Source: Microbacterium hydrocarbonoxydans (GTDB lineage: Bacteria > Actinomycetota > Actinomycetes > Actinomycetales > Microbacteriaceae). Taken from it: a DNA stretch of 64,000 bases. The translations under genes and the position numbers were made by a program. Numbering within the stretch: the first letter of the stretch is position 1; each line of letters begins with the position of its first letter. The notes below the pieces were generated by a model that was not told the DNA's origin, ran no database searches, and worked only from the letters and a program-made list of their open reading frames with translations. Below are positions 16,775-25,645 of the stretch, in pieces. The DNA lies in NCBI RefSeq assembly GCF_904831005.1, contig NZ_LR882982.1:3596001-3660000 (forward strand), in the 5' to 3' direction.

Positions 16775-18106
16775 ATGTGCGATCGTTACTCTGTGCAAGC
16801 CCCTTCGGATCTGAGCCGTCCACCTGTCGTGATCGATGTGTTCGCGGGCGCTGGCGGCCTCAGCCTAGGTTTCGAGATGGCTGGATTCGACGTCGTCGCC
16901 GCGGTCGAGTACGACCCCGTGCATGCAGCGACCCATGCTTTCAATTTTCCGGATGCGCCCGTCCTCTGCCGCGATGTTCGTCGTGTGCAACCGGCGGATC
17001 TACTAGACGCAGCGGCGGAAGGCTGGAAGCGTCACCACCCTGACGTTCAATGGGACGGCGTGGTCGATGTCCTCGCGGGCGGACCGTCGTGCCAAGGCTT
17101 CTCAAGTATGGGCAAGCAGGACGTGAACGACGACCGAAATCAGCTCGTCGGCGAGTTCGTTCGACTGGTGGAACAGCTGCAGCCGCGCGCCTTCGTGATG
17201 GAAAACGTACCGGGCATACTTGCACCCCAGTTCTCGACGCTCCTGAATGACGCCGTTCGCCGGTTCGAGGCTGCGGGCTACACGCTGAACAACTACACCG
17301 AACCTCTTGATGCCGTCGATTACGGCGTCCCGCAACGGCGTAAGCGAGTGTTCATCGTCGGAGTTAGCCGCGGATTCAAGCTCGCTCCGATACTGAAGTC
17401 CTCGCTCGGAGAGGTCAGTACCGCGGCTGCTCTGCTCGGTCTTCCCGATCTGAGCAATCGCGGAAAGAGCGATGGCGAGCTGCTGAAGATGGACGCCATC
17501 CAAACCGCGGCGTACACCGTGGGGCTCAGGACGCCGTACCTACGGGCGTTGCACGAGATGGCACCAAGACACGACCTATCTGCCCTTCGAACTCTGAGCG
17601 GATGTCTGGTAACCGCTCACACAAAGGCTTCGGTCGATCGGTTCTCCGTCGTTCCCGAGGGGGGTACCGACAAGGTCTCTCGGCTCTGGCGGCTCAAGAG
17701 CGACCGGCCTTCTCGGACATTGCGCGCGGGAACGGGCAGCGAGCGTGGGTCCTTTAGCGCGGCTCGGCCCCTGCACTCGCAAGAACCGCGCGTGATCACC
17801 GTTCGCGAGGCCGCGAGGCTCCATTCGTTCCCGGATTGGTTCCGGTTCCACGCAACCAACTGGCATGGTCACCGGCAGATTGGGAACTCCGTGCCTCCGT
17901 TGCTAGCGAAGGCCGTGGCTGACTCCGTGCGGCGGGCGCTCGGCGCCGAGTTGGTGAACCGGGCGGGCATCGCATCGAACGTTGCGAATCGGTCAGAGCA
18001 CTTGCTGTCGATGAACCCATCAACAGCGAAGACTTACTTTGGCGCGCCTGACGCGGACGTACCTGCCAAGCGCCGCAGGAAATCAGCACCTTCCCTAGTC
18101 GCGTAG
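16775..18106 (+). CDS. DNA (cytosine-5-)-methyltransferase
   Basis: A 443-residue m5C methyltransferase. Motif I is DVFAGAGGLSLGF (21-33), motif IV GGPSCQGFS (102-110) with catalytic Cys106, motif VI MENV (142-145), motif VIII PQRRKR, then a variable target-recognition region, and motifs IX-X with HSFP and QIGNSVPPLLA near residue 370. No restriction endonuclease gene with a recognised motif is adjacent, unless the GHKL/ImmA operon or the HNH protein plays that part. The C-terminal 50 residues extend beyond motif X and end basic. It is the last gene before attR. The target sequence cannot be read from the protein. Confidence 0.93.
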   Translation: MCDRYSVQAPSDLSRPPVVIDVFAGAGGLSLGFEMAGFDVVAAVEYDPVHAATHAFNFPDAPVLCRDVRRVQPADLLDAAAEGWKRHHPDVQWDGVVDVLAGGPSCQGFSSMGKQDVNDDRNQLVGEFVRLVEQLQPRAFVMENVPGILAPQFSTLLNDAVRRFEAAGYTLNNYTEPLDAVDYGVPQRRKRVFIVGVSRGFKLAPILKSSLGEVSTAAALLGLPDLSNRGKSDGELLKMDAIQTAAYTVGLRTPYLRALHEMAPRHDLSALRTLSGCLVTAHTKASVDRFSVVPEGGTDKVSRLWRLKSDRPSRTLRAGTGSERGSFSAARPLHSQEPRVITVREAARLHSFPDWFRFHATNWHGHRQIGNSVPPLLAKAVADSVRRALGAELVNRAGIASNVANRSEHLLSMNPSTAKTYFGAPDADVPAKRRRKSAPSLVA

Positions 18107-18185
18107 AGCCGTCGCGCTCCCCTCCGGATCGATCAGCGAGGTGCGGACGGCCAACATTCGTTGGCTACTGACCGTAGGTGATCTC

Positions 18186-18230
18186 TAAGTACGTTTTCCT
18201 TCGACCACGGTCGCGGCCGTCGCATTCGCC
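18186..18230. other. Right attachment site (attR)
   Basis: Element DNA rejoins the pilin gene here. GGCCG at 18215-18219 matches the attL core in codon phase, and native DUF4244 sequence (VAFAGLLVV) begins right after. A TAA at 18186 closes the frame upstream. The 80 bases between the methyltransferase stop and this point show no gene. Confidence 0.75.
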
Positions 18231-18314
18231 GGCCTGCTGGTCGTCATCCTGAGGTCGGGTGAGGTGCGGGGCATCCTCACCGACCTCGTGCGCCGTGCCC
18301 TGACGGTGGCGTGA
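18189..18314 (+). pseudogene. DUF4244 pilin-like protein, 3' part
   Basis: The frame reads STTVAAVAFAGLLVVILRS and ends in VRRALTVA, the C-terminal half of the DUF4244 protein whose start lies at 5107. It has no start codon or ribosome site of its own. Its stop overlaps the tadE ATG by one base (TGATG), so the original tadE was translationally coupled to the intact pilin gene and may now be poorly expressed. Together with 5107-5278 it would encode a protein of about 100 residues. Confidence 0.9.
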
Positions 18315-18658
18315 TGCGCGACCGGGGAGATCGCGAGCGCGGGTCCGTGGCCGCTGAGCTGGCGCTCGCCCTCCCCGCGGTCGTGCTGACGCTGCTGCTG
18401 GGCGCCGGGGCTCTCGGCGCCGCCGCACGCCAGGTGGCGCTGCAGGACGTCGCGGCGGACGCGGCGCGGCTGCTCGGCCGCGGGGAAGACCCTGGCCGTG
18501 CCGAGAGTGCCGTGACCGCGGCGGTTCCCGGGGCATCCATGTCGAGCGGTCCGTCGGGCGACCTCATCTGCGTCACGGCTCGTGCCGACGTATCGATCGG
18601 AACCGTCGTGCGCGTGCCGCTGCACGCCACGAGCTGTGCGCTCGCGGGAGGGTTGTGA
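18314..18658 (+). CDS. TadE-like pilus protein
   Basis: A 114-residue TadE-family pseudopilin-like protein. It has a short basic start, then RERGSVAAELALALPAVVLTLLLGAG, the prepilin-type glutamate and hydrophobic helix, then a small periplasmic domain with two cysteines (LICVTAR and HATSCAL) that could form a disulfide. A GTG at 18311 is an alternative start. It is normally co-transcribed with the upstream pilin gene, now split. It is followed 28 bases later by a second TadE-like gene. Confidence 0.85.
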   Translation: MRDRGDRERGSVAAELALALPAVVLTLLLGAGALGAAARQVALQDVAADAARLLGRGEDPGRAESAVTAAVPGASMSSGPSGDLICVTARADVSIGTVVRVPLHATSCALAGGL

Positions 18659-18686
18659 TGCGGCACGCAGACGGGGTGCCTGCCTG

Positions 18687-19016
18687 ATGGCCGGCTCCGC
18701 TCTCGCCGCCGGCGTGCTCTCGGTCGTCGCGGCCCTGTCTCTCGGGCTCGCCGCGGTCGGGGGTGCGGCCGTCACGGCACAGCGCGCGGCCGGCGCCGCC
18801 GATGCAGCGGCGCTCGCCGCAGCCGATGCCGCCAGCGGAGCGATCATCGTCGACGACGCCCCGTGCGCGGTGGCAGCGCGCATCGCGGCAGCAGCCGGCG
18901 GCTCGCTCACCGGCTGCGTCGTCGAGGGCTTCGTGGCGACCGTGCAGGTCGAGGCGGCGTACGCTGGACTCGCAGCCGTCTCCCGCGCCCGAGCTGGGCC
19001 ACCCGACGGAAGATGA
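18687..19016 (+). CDS. TadE-like/Rv3654c-type Tad locus protein
   Basis: A 109-residue membrane-anchored protein: a hydrophobic N-terminal helix (GVLSVVAALSLGLAAVGGAAV) then QRAAGAADAAALAAADAASG, the signature of the short TadE-like protein found last in actinobacterial tad clusters (Rv3654c type). Two cysteines follow (APCAVAAR and LTGCVVEG). The open frame extends upstream to 18582, but that part overlaps tadE out of frame, so the ATG at 18687 is preferred. Confidence 0.8.
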   Translation: MAGSALAAGVLSVVAALSLGLAAVGGAAVTAQRAAGAADAAALAAADAASGAIIVDDAPCAVAARIAAAAGGSLTGCVVEGFVATVQVEAAYAGLAAVSRARAGPPDGR

Positions 19017-19113
19017 CGGCCGCACGAGGCACGGTCCGACGAAATGTCGGCGACCACTGTGACGAACCCATCACGGCGGTGTGTATGGTGTGCTTCGAAG
19101 AAAGGATGCTCCC

Positions 19114-21954
19114 TTGGCTCAAGGCAAGAAGCTCGTCATCGTCGAGTCTCCGACGAAGATGCGGTCGATTCAGGGGTACCTCGGCGACGGCTATGAGGTG
19201 CTGAGCTCGGTGGGGCACATCCGCGATCTCGCGGACAAGAAAGACATCCCGGCCGCTGACAAGCAGGCCTATGGGAAGTACTCGATCGACGTCGACAACG
19301 ACTTCGACCCGTACTACGTCGTCTCGGATCGCAAGACGAAGACCGTCGCCGAACTCAAGCGGGCGCTCAAGACCGCCGACGAGCTCCTGCTCGCCACTGA
19401 TGAGGACCGCGAGGGCGAGGCGATCGCCTGGCATCTGCTCGAGACCCTCAAGCCGAAGGTCCCGGTCAAGCGCATGGTCTTCCACGAGATCACGAAGGAC
19501 GCGATCCAGGCGGCGATCGGCAACACCCGAGAGCTCGACATCGACCTCGTCGACGCCCAGGAGACCCGCCGCATCCTCGACCGGCTGTACGGCTGGGACG
19601 TCTCGCCCGTGCTCTGGTACAAGGTCAAGACCGGCCTCTCGGCAGGGCGAGTGCAGTCCGCCGCCACCCGCATGATCGTCGAGCGCGAACGCGAGCGCAT
19701 GGCGTTCGTGTCGGCCGAGTACTGGGACGTCGAGGCACTGGCGTCGTCATCGTCGGGCTTCCGCGTGCGACTGGTCAGGGTCGACGGCGGTCAGCTCGCT
19801 CGAGGCACCGACTTCGACGACGCCGGCAAGCTCAAGAAGGCCGTCGTCATCCTCGACGAGAAGAAGGCCGCTGCTCTCGCGCACGCCGTCGAGGCCGCGG
19901 GCACGGGAGCGGTGACCAAGGTCGAGGCCAAGCCCGGAACCCGCAGCCCCTACGCGCCGTTCACCACCTCGACGATGCAGCAGGAGGCCGGGCGCAAGCT
20001 CTCGATGAGCGCCAAGCAGGCGATGAGCGTCGCACAGCGTCTGTACGAAAAGGGTTACATCACCTATATGCGTACCGACTCCGTGGCGCTGAGCACCCAG
20101 GCGGTGCAGGCGGCACGCAGCCAGGCGGTCGCGCTCTACGGCGACACCGCTGTGCCGCTCAAGCCGCGCGTCTACAAGTCGAAGAGCAAGAACGCACAGG
20201 AGGCGCACGAGGCGATCCGTCCCTCGGGAGAGACGTTCCGCACACCGAAGTCGGTCTCCGCAGAGCTCGATCGCGAAGAGTTCCGCCTCTACGACCTCAT
20301 CTGGAAGCGCACGGTCGCCAGCCAGATGGCTGACGCCAAGTACGAGACCACGACGGTGACGATCCTGGTCGACGCGGCAGGACAGAAGGCCGAGTTCACG
20401 GCCTCCGGCACCGTCTACACGTTCAAGGGATTCCTCGACGCCTACGAAGAGGGTCGAGACGAGAAGCGCAACGACAAGGACGCCGACGAGAACCAGTCGC
20501 TGCCGATCGTCGCCGTGGGCGATGAGCTGCGCATGTCGGATGCCGAGGCCAAGGGCCACCGCACCACTCCGAAGCCGCGCTACACCGAGGCATCGCTCGT
20601 GAAGGCTCTCGAAGAGCATGGCATCGGCCGCCCCTCGACGTTCGCGAGCATCATCGGCACCGTGATCGATCGCGGATACGCGACCAAGCGGGGACAGGCG
20701 CTCGTGCCGACGTGGCTCGCGTTCAGCGTGGTGCGTCTTCTCGAGGAGCACTTCGCCGATCTGATCGACTACGACTTCACGGCGGCTCTCGAAGACGATC
20801 TCGACGCGATCGCGCGAGGCGAGCAGAAGCGCGTCGAATGGTTGCGCTCCTTCTATTACGGCTCGGACTCGCACGTCGGTCTTCGCCAGGTGGTCGACAA
20901 CCTCGGCGAGATCGATGCACGCGCGCTCAACTCGACACCGATCACCGACACTGCGACGCTGCGGTTCGGAAAGTACGGCCCCTACCTCGAGGTCGCGAAT
21001 CCTGAGGCGCCCGACGAGAAGCCGCGCATCGTCAACGTCCCCGAAGACCTCGCACCCGACGAACTCACCGCCGAGAAGGCCCAGGAGCTCATCGACGCAC
21101 CGGTCGCGGGCGACCGTGTGCTGGGCACGAACCCCGACAACGGCAAGATCATCGTCGTCAAGGACGGCCGCTTCGGTCCGTACGTGCAGGAGAACGACCC
21201 GGTGTCCGACGACGCCGCAGTCGACGAGGCGACCGGCGAGGTCGTGGAAGCGCCCAAGCCCAAGCGCGGAGCCAAGAAGGACACGGCTCCGAAGCCTCGC
21301 ACGGGATCGCTGTTCCGTTCGATGTCGGTCGACACGATCGACCTCGACACCGCGCTGCAGCTCCTCAGTCTTCCTCGCGTGGTCGGCACCGACCCGGAGA
21401 CCGGCGACGAGATCACCGCGCAGAACGGTCGCTTCGGTCCGTACCTCAAGAAGGGCACGGATTCGCGCTCGCTCGAGAGCGAGTCCCAGATCTTCGACGT
21501 CACGCTCGACCAGGCTCTGGAGATCTACAAGCAGCCCAAGTACGGAGCGGGTTCCCGCCGGGCATCCAGCGCCCTCGCCGAGTTCGAGGCCGACCCGGTG
21601 AGCGGCAAGCCGATCCGCATCCGCGACGGTCGCTTCGGGGCATACGTGACCGACGGCGAGACCAACGTCACGATCCCTCGCGGCCAGAAGGTCGAGGACA
21701 TCACGTTCGAGACCGCGGTGCAGATGCTGGCCGACAAGCGCGCGAAGGGTCCCGCACCCAAGCGCGGCGCGGCGAAGAAGACCCCCGCCAAGAAGGCTCC
21801 CGCCAAGAAGGCTGCGGCAAAGAAGACCCCCGCCAAGAAGGCGCCCGCCGCGGCGACGACCGATGCCGAGAAGGCTGCCGCCCGCTCGGCCGCTGCGAAG
21901 AAGGCCGCCGCGACGCGTGCCGCCAATGCGGCTGCGAAGCGTAGTGCTGAGTGA
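19114..21954 (+). CDS. topA: DNA topoisomerase I
   Basis: A 946-residue type IA topoisomerase that relaxes negative supercoils. The TOPRIM domain starts at once (KLVIVESPTK, later DEDREGEAIAWH). The catalytic Tyr318 lies in GYITYMRTDS. Four C-terminal repeats with GRFGPYV or GRFGAYV follow instead of zinc fingers, as in mycobacterial TopA. The last 65 residues are lysine/alanine repeats (KKTPAKKAPAKKA) that in mycobacteria aid processivity. AAAGGA at 19101-19106 seven bases before TTG 19114 sets the start. The frame opens at 19081 but that segment lacks a ribosome site. The large minus-strand frame across it is a shadow. Confidence 0.97.
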   Translation: MAQGKKLVIVESPTKMRSIQGYLGDGYEVLSSVGHIRDLADKKDIPAADKQAYGKYSIDVDNDFDPYYVVSDRKTKTVAELKRALKTADELLLATDEDREGEAIAWHLLETLKPKVPVKRMVFHEITKDAIQAAIGNTRELDIDLVDAQETRRILDRLYGWDVSPVLWYKVKTGLSAGRVQSAATRMIVERERERMAFVSAEYWDVEALASSSSGFRVRLVRVDGGQLARGTDFDDAGKLKKAVVILDEKKAAALAHAVEAAGTGAVTKVEAKPGTRSPYAPFTTSTMQQEAGRKLSMSAKQAMSVAQRLYEKGYITYMRTDSVALSTQAVQAARSQAVALYGDTAVPLKPRVYKSKSKNAQEAHEAIRPSGETFRTPKSVSAELDREEFRLYDLIWKRTVASQMADAKYETTTVTILVDAAGQKAEFTASGTVYTFKGFLDAYEEGRDEKRNDKDADENQSLPIVAVGDELRMSDAEAKGHRTTPKPRYTEASLVKALEEHGIGRPSTFASIIGTVIDRGYATKRGQALVPTWLAFSVVRLLEEHFADLIDYDFTAALEDDLDAIARGEQKRVEWLRSFYYGSDSHVGLRQVVDNLGEIDARALNSTPITDTATLRFGKYGPYLEVANPEAPDEKPRIVNVPEDLAPDELTAEKAQELIDAPVAGDRVLGTNPDNGKIIVVKDGRFGPYVQENDPVSDDAAVDEATGEVVEAPKPKRGAKKDTAPKPRTGSLFRSMSVDTIDLDTALQLLSLPRVVGTDPETGDEITAQNGRFGPYLKKGTDSRSLESESQIFDVTLDQALEIYKQPKYGAGSRRASSALAEFEADPVSGKPIRIRDGRFGAYVTDGETNVTIPRGQKVEDITFETAVQMLADKRAKGPAPKRGAAKKTPAKKAPAKKAAAKKTPAKKAPAAATTDAEKAAARSAAAKKAAATRAANAAAKRSAE

Positions 21955-21983
21955 GTGGAGCGAATCGAAGTGAGGGCCGGTCG

Positions 21984-22613
21984 GTGACCGCACGCTCCGG
22001 AGTGTGGATCACGCTCGAGGGCGGCGACGGCTCGGGAAAGACCACGCAGTCCGATCTGCTCGAGACCTGGCTGTCGAGCGAGGGGCGCACAGTCGTGCGC
22101 ACCCGTGAGCCCGGCGGCTCGGAGGTCGGCAACCTCATCCGTGAGATCGTGCTCCACCATCGAGGCGACATCGCTCCTCGTGCCGAGGCGCTGCTGTACG
22201 CCGCCGATCGAGCGCATCACGTGGCGACGGTCGTGCGCCCGGCACTCGCACGCGGCGAGGTCGTGCTGCAGGACCGCTACCTCGACTCCTCGGTCGCGTA
22301 TCAGGGGGCGGGCCGCGTGCTCGATGCGCACGAGGTCCGCGATCTCTCGCTCTGGGCCGCTGAGGGGGCACTGCCCGATCTGACGGTGCTGCTCGATCTG
22401 GCACCCGAGGCCGCGCGAGTGCGTCTCGACTCCGCCGACAAGCCGTTCGACCGGCTCGAGGCCGAGAAGACCGAGTTCCACGCGCGCGTGCGCGATGCGT
22501 ATCTCGCACTCGCCGCTGCCGAGCCGGAGCGCTTCCTGGTGCTCGACGCCGACGCGTCGCCGCAGGTGATCGCCGAGCAGATCCGCGTCCGGGTGCAGGA
22601 GCTCATCGGCTGA
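21984..22613 (+). CDS. tmk: Thymidylate kinase
   Basis: A 209-residue dTMP kinase making dTDP. The P-loop GGDGSGKTTQ is near residue 13. REPGGSEVG, the DRYLDSSVAYQG motif and a lid region with PFDRLEAEK follow. A GTG at 21951 overlapping the topA stop is possible and would add eleven residues. GAGGG seven bases before GTG 21984 and the usual short N-terminus favour the later start. It is coupled to topA and precedes holB, a standard actinobacterial order. Confidence 0.95.
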   Translation: MTARSGVWITLEGGDGSGKTTQSDLLETWLSSEGRTVVRTREPGGSEVGNLIREIVLHHRGDIAPRAEALLYAADRAHHVATVVRPALARGEVVLQDRYLDSSVAYQGAGRVLDAHEVRDLSLWAAEGALPDLTVLLDLAPEAARVRLDSADKPFDRLEAEKTEFHARVRDAYLALAAAEPERFLVLDADASPQVIAEQIRVRVQELIG

Positions 22614-22704
22614 GACCGCGACGCCGCTCCGCGTCATCCTGGTTCACCACGTCTCCGCCGCGGCGCCGTGCGTCGACGTCGGCGGGCCCGATTAGGCTGA
22701 GTGC

Positions 22705-23862
22705 ATGCCTCAGACCGTCGCCGCCCCTTTCCCGTGGGCCGATGTGTGGGGGCAGGATGCCGCGGTCGAGACGCTGCGCACAGCCGCATCCGATCCCTCC
22801 GCACTCTCGCACGCGTGGTTGATCACAGGCCCGCCCGGGTCCGGGCGATCGACGCTGGCCTACGCGTTCGCCGCCGCGCTGGTCGCCGACCGTCCCGACG
22901 ACGAGGCGGCCATGCGTCAGGTTCTCGCGGGGACGCATCCTGATGTCACCGCGTTGCGCACCGACAAGGTGATCATCACGATCGCCGAGGCGCGTGCACT
23001 CGTCGAGCGCTCGTACTTCGCGCCCTCAGCCGGCCGGTATCGCGTGATCGTCGTCGAAGACGCGGACCGCATGGTCGAGCGCACGTCGAATGTGCTGCTC
23101 AAGGCGCTCGAAGAACCTCCCGAGCAGACCGTGTGGATTCTCTGCGCTCCCAGCGAGGCCGATCTGCTGCCGACCATCCGCTCCCGGGTCAGGTCGCTGC
23201 GACTGCGCGAACCCGACGTGGCCGACGTCGCTCGCCTGATCACCCTGCGCACAGGTGTCGACGAGGCGGTGGCCGAGCAGGCTGCCCGCCACGCGCAGCG
23301 TCACATCGGCATGGCACAGCGACTCGCCACCGATGAGGCGGCGCGCAGGCGGCGCGATGAGACCCTGCGGTCGGTGCTCGCGGTGCGCGGAGTCAACGAT
23401 GCGGTCGAGGTGGCGGGGCGTATCATCCAGGCGGCCACCGACGACGCCAAGGCACTGACCGCCGAACGCGATGCCGCCGAGCGCGCGTCGCTGCTGCGCA
23501 CGGTGGGCATCGCCGAGGGACAGGCCGTGCCTCCGGCGCTGCGCAGTCAGATCTCCGCACTCGAAGATGATCAGAAGAAGCGCGCGACACGCAGTCTGCG
23601 CGACGGCATCGACCGCGTGCTGACGGATCTGCAGTCGATGTTCCGCGACGTGGTGATGCTGCAGTTCGGCCGCGACGACGAGCTGATCAACCGAGAGCTG
23701 CGCGAGGAGCTCTCGGCCCTCGCCGCCGCATGGCCCGAGGCCCGTACGCTTGTCGTACTCGACCACCTTGCCGAGACTCGGCAGTCGCTGGAGCGCAACG
23801 TCGCACCGCTGCTCGCCCTCGAGAGCTTGCTCGTGACTGTCACGAGCGGGAGGACACCGTGA
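22705..23862 (+). CDS. holB: DNA polymerase III delta' subunit
   Basis: A 385-residue clamp-loader subunit. It has an AAA+ N-terminus with a degenerate Walker A (GPPGSGRST), IAEARALVERSYFAPSAGRYRV, VEDADRM, NVLLKALEEPPE and TIRSRVRSL. In most delta' proteins a zinc module with four cysteines precedes AGTHPDV. Here that stretch (ADRPDDEAAMRQVLAGTHPDV) has no cysteines, so the zinc site is missing. The start ATG follows a 90-base gap after tmk. The stop overlaps the GTG of the lipoprotein gene. Confidence 0.93.
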   Translation: MPQTVAAPFPWADVWGQDAAVETLRTAASDPSALSHAWLITGPPGSGRSTLAYAFAAALVADRPDDEAAMRQVLAGTHPDVTALRTDKVIITIAEARALVERSYFAPSAGRYRVIVVEDADRMVERTSNVLLKALEEPPEQTVWILCAPSEADLLPTIRSRVRSLRLREPDVADVARLITLRTGVDEAVAEQAARHAQRHIGMAQRLATDEAARRRRDETLRSVLAVRGVNDAVEVAGRIIQAATDDAKALTAERDAAERASLLRTVGIAEGQAVPPALRSQISALEDDQKKRATRSLRDGIDRVLTDLQSMFRDVVMLQFGRDDELINRELREELSALAAAWPEARTLVVLDHLAETRQSLERNVAPLLALESLLVTVTSGRTP

Positions 23863-25418
23863 ACCACCGACCGACTTCCCGCACCCGGCGCGTCGCCGCA
23901 CTCATCGCCGGTCTCGCGGCCGTGTCCGTGGCGCTGTCGGGCTGTCTCTATGCCGCGATCCCCGAGGGAGCCGAGCCCAAGCCCTCGGTCACGAAGACGC
24001 CCGACACCGAAGGCGTGGCCGAGGACCTCCTGCCCTTCTACGGCCAGACGCTGACGTGGACCGAGTGCGGCACCGGATTCGACTGCACCGATGTCACGGC
24101 GCCACTCGACTGGGAGAACCCGGGTGAGGCAGAGATCACCCTGTCGGTCGTGCGTCATCAGGCGACCGGCGAGGCCAGGGGCTCGCTGCTCACGAATCCC
24201 GGCGGGCCCGGAGCCAGCGGTGTCGAGCTCGTCCGTGACAGCCTCGACTTCGCGGTCGGCGCCGACCTGATCGAGAACTTCGACGTGATCGGCTTCGACC
24301 CTCGCGGGGTCGGCGAGTCGTCGGCCGTCACGTGTCTCGACGCGGAGGGGATGGACGACTACCTCTACACGATCCCGACGGCGAAGCGCGGCACTGCGGA
24401 GTGGGAGACCGAGCTGCTCGACAACGCCGAGGGGTTCGCGCAGGCGTGCGACGCCAACAGCGACGGCATCCTCCCGTACATCACGACGGTCAACTCCGCG
24501 CGCGACATGGACCTCATCCGGGCGGTGCTCGGCGACACCGAGCTCAACTACCTGGGCTACTCGTACGGCACGTTCCTCGGAGCGACCTACGCGGCTCTGT
24601 ACCCCGAGAAGGCCGGCCGGCTCGTGCTCGACGGCGCGATCGATCCCGCCGTGTCGGGCCTCGACGTCGGTGCCACTCAGGCGCTCGGCTTCGAGTCCGC
24701 GCTCCGCGCCTACATGCAGGACTGCCTCGACTCGGGCGAGTGCCCCTTCAACGGCACGGTCGATGAGGCGATGGCCGACCTCGGTGCGCTGCTCGCGAGC
24801 GTCGACGCGAATCCGCTGCAGGGCGGCGACGGCCGCATGCTCGGCGCCGACGCCCTGATGACCGCGATCATCGCCGCGCTCTACTCGGCCGACAACTGGA
24901 CCTACCTCACGCAGGCGCTCGACGAGACGCTGCAGGGTGATCCGACGACCGCCTTCTTCCTCGCCGACTTCTACAACGGTCGTGATCAGAGCGGTGCGTA
25001 TCTCGACAACTCCACCGAGGCGTTCCGTGCGTACAACTGCATGGACTATCCGGTCGAAGACGACCCGGCCGCCGAGGCGGCCACCGAGGCGAAGATCGCG
25101 GACGGCGCCCCGACGATCGCCCCCTATTGGAGCGGACCCGATCCTTGCGAGGTGTGGCCGTACCCGCCCACGGGCACGCGAGGAGAGATCAGGGCCGAGG
25201 GTGCGGGCCCGATTCTCGTGATCGGAACCACGAACGACCCGGCCACGCCGTATGAATGGTCCGAGTCGCTCGCCGAGCAGCTCGAAGAGGGGGTCCTGAT
25301 CACCCGCGTCGGCGAAGGACACACGGGCTACAACAAGGGGAATTCCTGCGTCGACGGCGCAGTGGAGGCCTTCCTGCTCGACGACTCGGTGCCCGAAGAC
25401 GGCCTCCGCTGCGAGTGA
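23859..25418 (+). CDS. Lipoprotein alpha/beta hydrolase (TAP-like peptidase)
   Basis: A 519-residue secreted lipoprotein. A signal peptide of about 28 residues ends in a lipobox, VALSGC, followed by an alpha/beta hydrolase: NPGGPGASG (oxyanion region), FDPRGVGESS, nucleophile elbow GYSYGTFLG, a helical cap, and a C-terminal TAP-like domain with LVIGTTNDPATPYEW and the final GEGHTGY histidine. This is the SlpD/SlpE or tripeptidyl-aminopeptidase type of Streptomyces and Microbacterium. It would cleave short peptides or esters outside the membrane. GTG start overlaps the holB stop. The larger frame starting at 23730 overlaps holB and is rejected. Confidence 0.9.
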   Translation: MNHRPTSRTRRVAALIAGLAAVSVALSGCLYAAIPEGAEPKPSVTKTPDTEGVAEDLLPFYGQTLTWTECGTGFDCTDVTAPLDWENPGEAEITLSVVRHQATGEARGSLLTNPGGPGASGVELVRDSLDFAVGADLIENFDVIGFDPRGVGESSAVTCLDAEGMDDYLYTIPTAKRGTAEWETELLDNAEGFAQACDANSDGILPYITTVNSARDMDLIRAVLGDTELNYLGYSYGTFLGATYAALYPEKAGRLVLDGAIDPAVSGLDVGATQALGFESALRAYMQDCLDSGECPFNGTVDEAMADLGALLASVDANPLQGGDGRMLGADALMTAIIAALYSADNWTYLTQALDETLQGDPTTAFFLADFYNGRDQSGAYLDNSTEAFRAYNCMDYPVEDDPAAEAATEAKIADGAPTIAPYWSGPDPCEVWPYPPTGTRGEIRAEGAGPILVIGTTNDPATPYEWSESLAEQLEEGVLITRVGEGHTGYNKGNSCVDGAVEAFLLDDSVPEDGLRCE

Positions 25419-25491
25419 CCGTCAAGGTTCTCGATCCGCCCGACCGGCCGATTCGCGATGTCGCGCTCGCTCGGGTAATATCGATGATCGC

Positions 25492-25567
25492 GCCGCTTTA
25501 GCTCAGTCGGCAGAGCATTTCACTCGTAATGAAAAGGTCGTCAGTTCGATTCTGACAAGCGGCTCCA
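25492..25567 (+). tRNA. tRNA-Thr (CGT)
   Basis: A full cloverleaf: acceptor GCCGCTT pairing with AAGCGGC, D-arm GCTCAGTCGGCAGAGC, anticodon loop with CGT, T-arm GTCAGTTCGATTCTGAC, discriminator T and an encoded CCA. It reads ACG threonine codons. TAATAT at 25476-25481 is a plausible -10 box. Confidence 0.97.
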
Positions 25568-25570
25568 CCA

Positions 25571-25601
25571 GGCCCCGTGATGCGAAGAACATCACGGGGC
25601 C
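25571..25601. terminator. Terminator after tRNA-Thr
   Basis: A perfect 11-bp stem, GGCCCCGTGAT at 25571-25581 with 25591-25601, with a 9-nt loop and CTTCTGGTT following. Confidence 0.8.
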
Positions 25602-25645
25602 TTCTGGTTCCCTCCGCCCGACGCGCGGGGGCGTACCCTCGACAC

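Larger units (their letters stand above)
5279..18219 (+). mobile_element. Serine-integrase integrative and mobilisable element in the pilin gene
   Basis: About 12.9 kb lies between the two halves of the DUF4244 gene. It is visibly richer in A/T than its flanks and its genes differ from the neighbouring housekeeping ones. It carries a large serine integrase at the left end, a MobV/Pre-like protein, an HUH-helicase Rep with a likely origin, a small helix-turn-helix protein, antitoxin-like proteins, a 26-bp repeat array, an HNH protein and a methyltransferase/GHKL/ImmA module. No type IV secretion genes are present, so transfer would need a helper. The gene set suggests a plasmid-like replicon captured behind an integrase. 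Confidence 0.92.

Noticed and set aside
19747..21993. A 748-codon minus-strand open frame over topA
   Set aside because: Antisense to a complete topoisomerase I with all motifs, and of low-complexity Arg/Leu/Val/Asp composition.
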